Shown: one piece after another, positions 59,529 through 64,000 of the stretch
How the letters are laid out: the number at the start of each line of letters is the position of its first letter
Numbering within the stretch: the first letter of the stretch is position 1
Assembly (NCBI GenBank): GCA_004352715.1
Contig: SCFE01000003.1
Span: 192,068 to 256,067 of the forward strand
Direction: 5' to 3'
DNA length: 64,000 bases
From: Hofstenia miamia
Lineage: Eukaryota; Xenacoelomorpha; Acoela
Program-made: the position numbers and the translations under genes
The notes under the pieces: generated by a model
Databases searched by the model: none
What the model was told of the DNA's origin: nothing
The model's input: only the letters and a program-made list of their open reading frames with translations

Positions 59529-60010
59529 CTACTGTGCAAAACTAATATAATAATAGTGTATAAAAAAGCTTGTATATGTATAGATCCTACTAATAGCAGC
59601 AAATGTACAATCAGTTAAAAATATCATGGATTGTAGAAAATTTGTCATTAGTGTTCTTGATTTTTGTGTTGATGTATCATCAAATCTCAAATATTGCAAC
59701 ATTTCACAAAATCTATTACATGACATGCATTTGATAATAGAATTTGAACCAAAATCCTTTGACTATAATGAGTGAATTAGACTATGACAGCCACCATAAA
59801 TATCCCTGAGGTAAATTATGCCAACAAATGTTTCTAGTTCAACAATCTGATTTTTCAACAGTATTGATCTTTCTCTTAGCAAAATTCATGATGCCTGGTG
59901 TGATGACAAATATGTTAGAAACTTGTGTTCAACCAGGTACTAGGGAATGGTTAGTAACAACAAAATCCCAATTCATCCCATCTTTTGAAGCACAACCATT
60001 TCTAAGGAAT
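59529..60010 (-). pseudogene. piggyBac transposase relic
   Basis: Minus-strand frames show, in order, 'NIFVITPGIMNFAKRKI' (compare the family's N-terminal 'SHNI-x-x-x-x-PG-x-x-x-A-(K/R)'), then 'IVELETFVGIIYLRDIYGG' (E-x-x-x-F-x-G-L), then 'IKCMSCNRFCEMLQYLRFDD' (the MSRNRF-x-x-I-L-R-x-L-x-F-D/N-D box). Two or three frame changes and stops separate them. The catalytic DDD region is absent or unrecognisable to the left (59190-59528). A dead copy, separate from the one inside element B. Confidence 0.75.
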
Positions 60011-60365
60011 TAGAGTTAATATTTATATATAATATACTTAGAAGAATACCTTTCAGAACTAGATGAAGCAGTTGACTCAAGAGACATAGAATCAACATAA
60101 TGAACAAGAGGCTTATCATCTTTATCTATAGTAGTGTCTTCATCATCAGCAAGTTCATCATTAATATTGCTAAGAAATTAAATTGATTGTAACAATGAAG
60201 TTCTATGTGCACATTTAAAGTTCAATAAGGTATGTAAATGAAAATTGACAATTGAAATGAAATCTTGTATGTCCCCTATCCTGATCAATTTGACATTCAA
60301 GGGTGTTCTCAATATATTTCATAATTGGTTATTTATTCTATAATGTTTCTACAATAAGAAATTAG
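60011..60365. other. Intergenic DNA
   Basis: No supported feature; ends with TTAG (60362-60365), the target duplication of the following LTR. Confidence 0.4.
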
Positions 60366-61270
60366 TGTAGAATCAGCAGTCTGCATCTAGCAGCTTGAGC
60401 AGTACAAGGTTGTGAAGAATTACCATCACTGAGAGCAGCCATATTTTAACAAAACAAATGAAGATTGGTAGTTCACCAATTTCACTGTAGAAACATTAAA
60501 TGATATCCTTTCCAAGACTGCATTTCAGCTAGCAACCAATTCACACAGCATCTCACCAAAGCCAAGTCATCAGAATCCATTCTTACAATCCAAGGTGCTA
60601 ATTGTGTGTCTCAAGTTTAATTTCTAGCTCAATAAAACAAATTTAGCTCAGTGTTTGTTATCTCAGCTCATGTAATAAAGATATTAAATAATGTGTAATT
60701 ACCATGTATTCATGTATGCCAATGGCATAATATATCTTCATTGTGTGATAGTATGTGCATGTTTGATCAATAGATTTAGTAGTTCTTTTATTCCCTATGC
60801 TTATACATAGCTTAAAGCAACCACAATAAAGGCTCACATCTGTCAAGGAGCAAGTATTGCCCCAGGCACAGAGGAGTTCTCCTACATTATTGCTGGATCT
60901 TACAAGTTTATCATCATATTAACAATACCAGATCTAAAAAGGTTAGTAAGGTAATACAGAAAAATCAAGCAAACATTATCCAGTGAGAACGAAATTTCTT
61001 TGACATTTGATAACAGTAAGTTCCCTATTTATTACAGAAAAAGGTAAATATTTACTGTTTTACAAAAATTCACTTGTTTCCCTCACAAATTAAATGAGCA
61101 ATTACACATAATCTCCGAATTGAGGGGACAGTTTCTAAATTTGAAACTTAAGTTTGAAAGACTACAAATTAATAAAATCACTAAATCAAAGAAAGTAAAT
61201 AGCACCAAATTAATTGGAGAGTGCCAATAATTGCAAAATAAAATAAATAAGGGCCCTGAGTGACTCTACA
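60366..61270 (-). mobile_element. Solo LTR of element A family (905 bp)
   Basis: Starts TGTAGAATCAGC, ends GACTCTACA, and matches the element A LTRs over its length with more divergence and small deletions. The 4-bp duplication TTAG flanks it (60362-60365 and 61271-61274). No internal sequence adjoins either side, so it is a solo LTR from LTR-LTR recombination. Confidence 0.88.
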
Positions 61271-62879
61271 TTAGCACTGAGTAAATAAATAATTGTCACA
61301 GCAGCTGGCTTTGGAAAAATAAATATTTATCATGCCAAATTAATTTTTTAATTAAAATGTTTGTCATGGATATTCTAGTGTTAAGAAATTTGGAAATCAT
61401 TAGCCATGAACACATCTATTGGTAAATGTGCACAAGTGTACTGTTGAAAATTTATACTAAGGCTGAAGTACATGAAAAGATTCAATATTTTTTGTTTAAA
61501 AAGATATAAATACACTTCATTTCTAACATTCAGATAATTCTATGGTTTAGAGCACATGAAAGGAACACCAAACTTTAACTGTTTTCTAAAATGTATAGAT
61601 ATGCTTTTCAAACCAGTTGAGTCAGATGTATTGATAACAAAGGCATTAGGGTTGAGAAAATAAAAAAAGTCTTGCCATAGTGGGACCATGATCTCAATAG
61701 GAGACACTCTCTATCCTGTGATGAACTGGTGAGCTAGGGGCACTAAAAAATTTTTTCTTTGCCCACTCTCTCATAAAAAAAATTTGAACTTCAAGCCCCC
61801 CTGATTTTTAATGGGTTTGATGCCACTGTTTCATACTATTTTATATGCTACTGCATAAATTCAAATAGATAAACTTACATATTTCCCCAATTTTTTAAAC
61901 AGCACACTTCCTGCTAATATTGTTGATCTATATATAGTATGAATATTTTATAAAAGCCATGCTAGACCAAGGTAAATTATAGTCACATTTAAATCTCATT
62001 GGGTTGTTAGAATGATCTTGGCAAATCTACACTTTCTAAAATAATTCAAGGAAAAAACCTTCATCTTAAGAAATATAGATAAGAAATGCAACTTGAAAAT
62101 GCATTGCTAAAAAATAATGGAATACAGAGTTCTTCATTATGAATTTACAATTTAAAGCTTTTCCTAAAATTGCCTTCAACTAGAAATTGTATCAAATTGA
62201 AAATGAATGATCTGTTATCATGTTTCAAAAAAAGAAAGCCAATTCATGCATTCTATGATAAATCCCTGGGTATAGAAGGGTGCCATGTGGTCTGTCCAGA
62301 GATGCACTGCTTTTGAGAAAAGGTGGGGTGCACAAATTTAGCTTTTTCACAATTTCCAAGCCCTACCTTAATCACAGAGTAAAGATTTGAAAATAATTTG
62401 AAAGAACATGAGGCCAAAAATGCACTCAGTCATAAGCCAGCATTTGCTTTAACATATTGTTTAAAATAGCAAATAATCAAATTTGCTATTAAAAGCAGGC
62501 TTTGGAATGTTTAGCTAAGTATACAAAGAATGTGCAGTCATTAAAAATGCAATACTTCACATTTTTATATCTTTGATTTTGTAATTTAGGTTACAATGTT
62601 CATAATAAATCAGCTTGTTAAGGTATTCACAGAAATAGGATTGTGGAATGCACAAAAATAGTTGACTAGGAGAATTGAATTCATTTTAGAAATTTTGTGG
62701 AATGATAGTTGTGCCAGGAGAACAATCAGGTAACCATGGAATACACTTTTAATATAAAACCCAACCACAACGAATTTTGGCTTCATTTGATACCATTGAA
62801 CCAAACCTAAACCTAAAAAATAAAAATTCATGAAGATTGTGTGGCATAAAAACATTCAATTCTTCAATTTCTTTATTAT
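61271..62879. other. AT-rich intergenic DNA
   Basis: No exon recognised. Short C/G runs near 61735 and 61795 (GCCCCCCTG) resemble scraps of the CAGTGGC-type MITEs but have no paired ends. A minus frame at 62610-62855 is not recognised. Confidence 0.4.
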
Positions 62880-63330
62880 AGTGCAATTTCAATATTAATC
62901 TTACATATTTATTTCAATTTATAATTTGATGAACTGACAATGGTGATATATTTTTAGTTTTAAATTTCTGCTAAATATTCCAGTAAAATTAGAGTAGCAA
63001 AAGACTGAATTTGTACCTGTCAGATATTTGTCTATATTTTTCTATGGTATGATTTTGTTTATGATTACCAGTTTTATTTTCTATAAATATGTGCAATTTG
63101 TTCATTTTGTTTCTCTTCAATTTATTCTCAGTAAATTCTTCTTTACTTTTTATCTTGACTTTGGATTTTTAAAAGTATGTGTTTCTAAATTTGTGTAGTT
63201 AAACAGCACCCAGATGAGGGACCACTTTGCTAGCATGCTCCCTTCACCTTAGGTTAGGTATATGGTTTGGGTTTTTGTTGTGTGCTTTCCATCTATAAAT
63301 AAAGGTAACCTTTTTTGCTAGTGTGAAATA
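62880..63330. repeat. Direct repeat, unit 1
   Basis: Diverged direct copy of 63370-64000. Shared landmarks include ATTTATTTCAATT, TTTGTTTA..TTACCAG/TGGTTTT, TTTATTCTCAG and CTTAGGTTAGGT. It lacks the 190-bp LTR present in unit 2. Confidence 0.7.
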
Positions 63331-63369
63331 GAGTTTCATCAATATTGCATTCTTTTTTTTTCATTTATT

Positions 63370-64000
63370 TATATATATTATTATTTTACATTTATTTCAA
63401 TTGTAATTTTGACATAGTGACAACAGTGCTATGTATTTTAGTTTGAATTTCTGCTAATTTAACAATGTGGTAAAATTCTAGCAAATGATTGATTTGTAGC
63501 TATCAGCTATTTGTTAATATTATCACACAGTATGTTTTGTTTACATTTACTGGTTTTCATTTGTATAAATATCTTGTAGCATCAGCTGGTAGTTGTTATT
63601 ATTTATTGGCCAGACCTTGTGCTTTTCTTGTTGGTGACTGGTTGTTGTAATATTTGTACATATTGTAAATAGCAGTGTATATAAAGAACAAATTGTTTGT
63701 AAATAGAGAATAGTTTGAACTGCATTCTCTTATTGTTCACTAGAATCACCCCTGTGATTCTACAATCTGTGAATTGTTCATTTATTTTCTTATCACTTTA
63801 TTCTCAGAAATTTTGTTTTTACTTTGTATTTTTGACTTATCTTTTATTTAAACATTATGTGTTCTATAGTTAAAGAGCACCCATATGCAGTATGACTTGG
63901 CTGGTTAGTTTTCCTTTAACTTAGGTTAGGTGTATGGCTAGGGCTATTGCACTGTGTGTCATTCATTATTAATCATTATTAATGCTTTCACCTAAGTTGT
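63370..64000. repeat. Direct repeat, unit 2 (runs off window)
   Basis: Second copy of the unit at 62880-63330, with an LTR inserted at 63575. It continues past the window end, so the array may have more copies. Confidence 0.7.
63575..63764 (+). mobile_element. Solo LTR, 190 bp
   Basis: TGTAGCATCAGC...GATTCTACA has TG...CA ends. It is flanked by ATCT on both sides (63571-63574 and 63765-63768). A TATA box (TATATAAAG) near 63679 suggests plus orientation. The matching empty site exists in repeat unit 1 near 63087, confirming the boundaries. It is a different family from A and B. Confidence 0.9.

Noticed and set aside
59194-59529. Catalytic domain of the piggyBac relic
   Set aside because: Frames here show no aspartate-box motifs of the family.
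1-64000. tRNA, rRNA or other structural RNA genes
   Set aside because: No A/B-box tRNA cores, rRNA or snRNA landmarks were seen on either strand by eye; a tRNAscan-SE/Infernal run would settle it.

Overview
The window is AT-rich eukaryotic DNA, most likely from an invertebrate animal. The evidence is interrupted by introns, a rhodopsin-like GPCR gene with three exons joined at canonical splice sites, and animal-type transposons (Ty3/gypsy, Tc1/mariner, piggyBac, hAT, Harbinger-like, LINE). The phylum cannot be fixed from the sequence. Host coding content is low. There is one apparently intact GPCR gene (9786-12879, minus) and one frameshifted MFS transporter copy (2628-3802, minus). The rest is intergenic DNA, transposons and one block of integrated virus-like genes.

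Layout. 1-420 has a cluster of CRE, E-box and CCAAT sites. 421-22300 holds the LINE fragment, the MFS pseudogene, a small hAT-like element, the GPCR and long AT-rich intergenic DNA. 22303-22712 is a perfect spacerless palindrome. 23181-25570 is a decayed plus-strand Ty3/gypsy element (C). 25571-26654 and 55338-56532 are two halves of a virus-like block with a Polinton/adintovirus-type major capsid protein remnant. Element A, an old minus-strand Ty3/gypsy element, separates the halves and is flanked by a perfect 4-bp CTAT duplication. Element B, a much younger minus-strand Ty3/gypsy element, sits inside the reverse transcriptase of A. A piggyBac element sits inside the reverse transcriptase of B. 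The order of insertion is therefore virus block, then A, then B, then piggyBac.

Element B is the most unusual unit. Downstream of pol (RNase H and integrase intact, RT cut off by piggyBac) it has a 1255-codon open frame, overlapping pol by 119 nt. This frame occupies the usual env position but has no envelope features. It starts with about nine QLKG-type repeats mixed with arginine tracts, and I recognise no family for it.

The block 38443-51929 (gag, a long LTR, then unrelated DNA with a Tc1 element, an hAT element, a LINE fragment and a Harbinger-like element) lies between two assembly gaps. Comparison of LTR copies suggests it was scaffolded into the wrong place. The right end (56533-64000) holds a piggyBac transposase relic, two solo LTRs with target-site duplications, and a direct duplication that includes an empty site for one of those LTRs.
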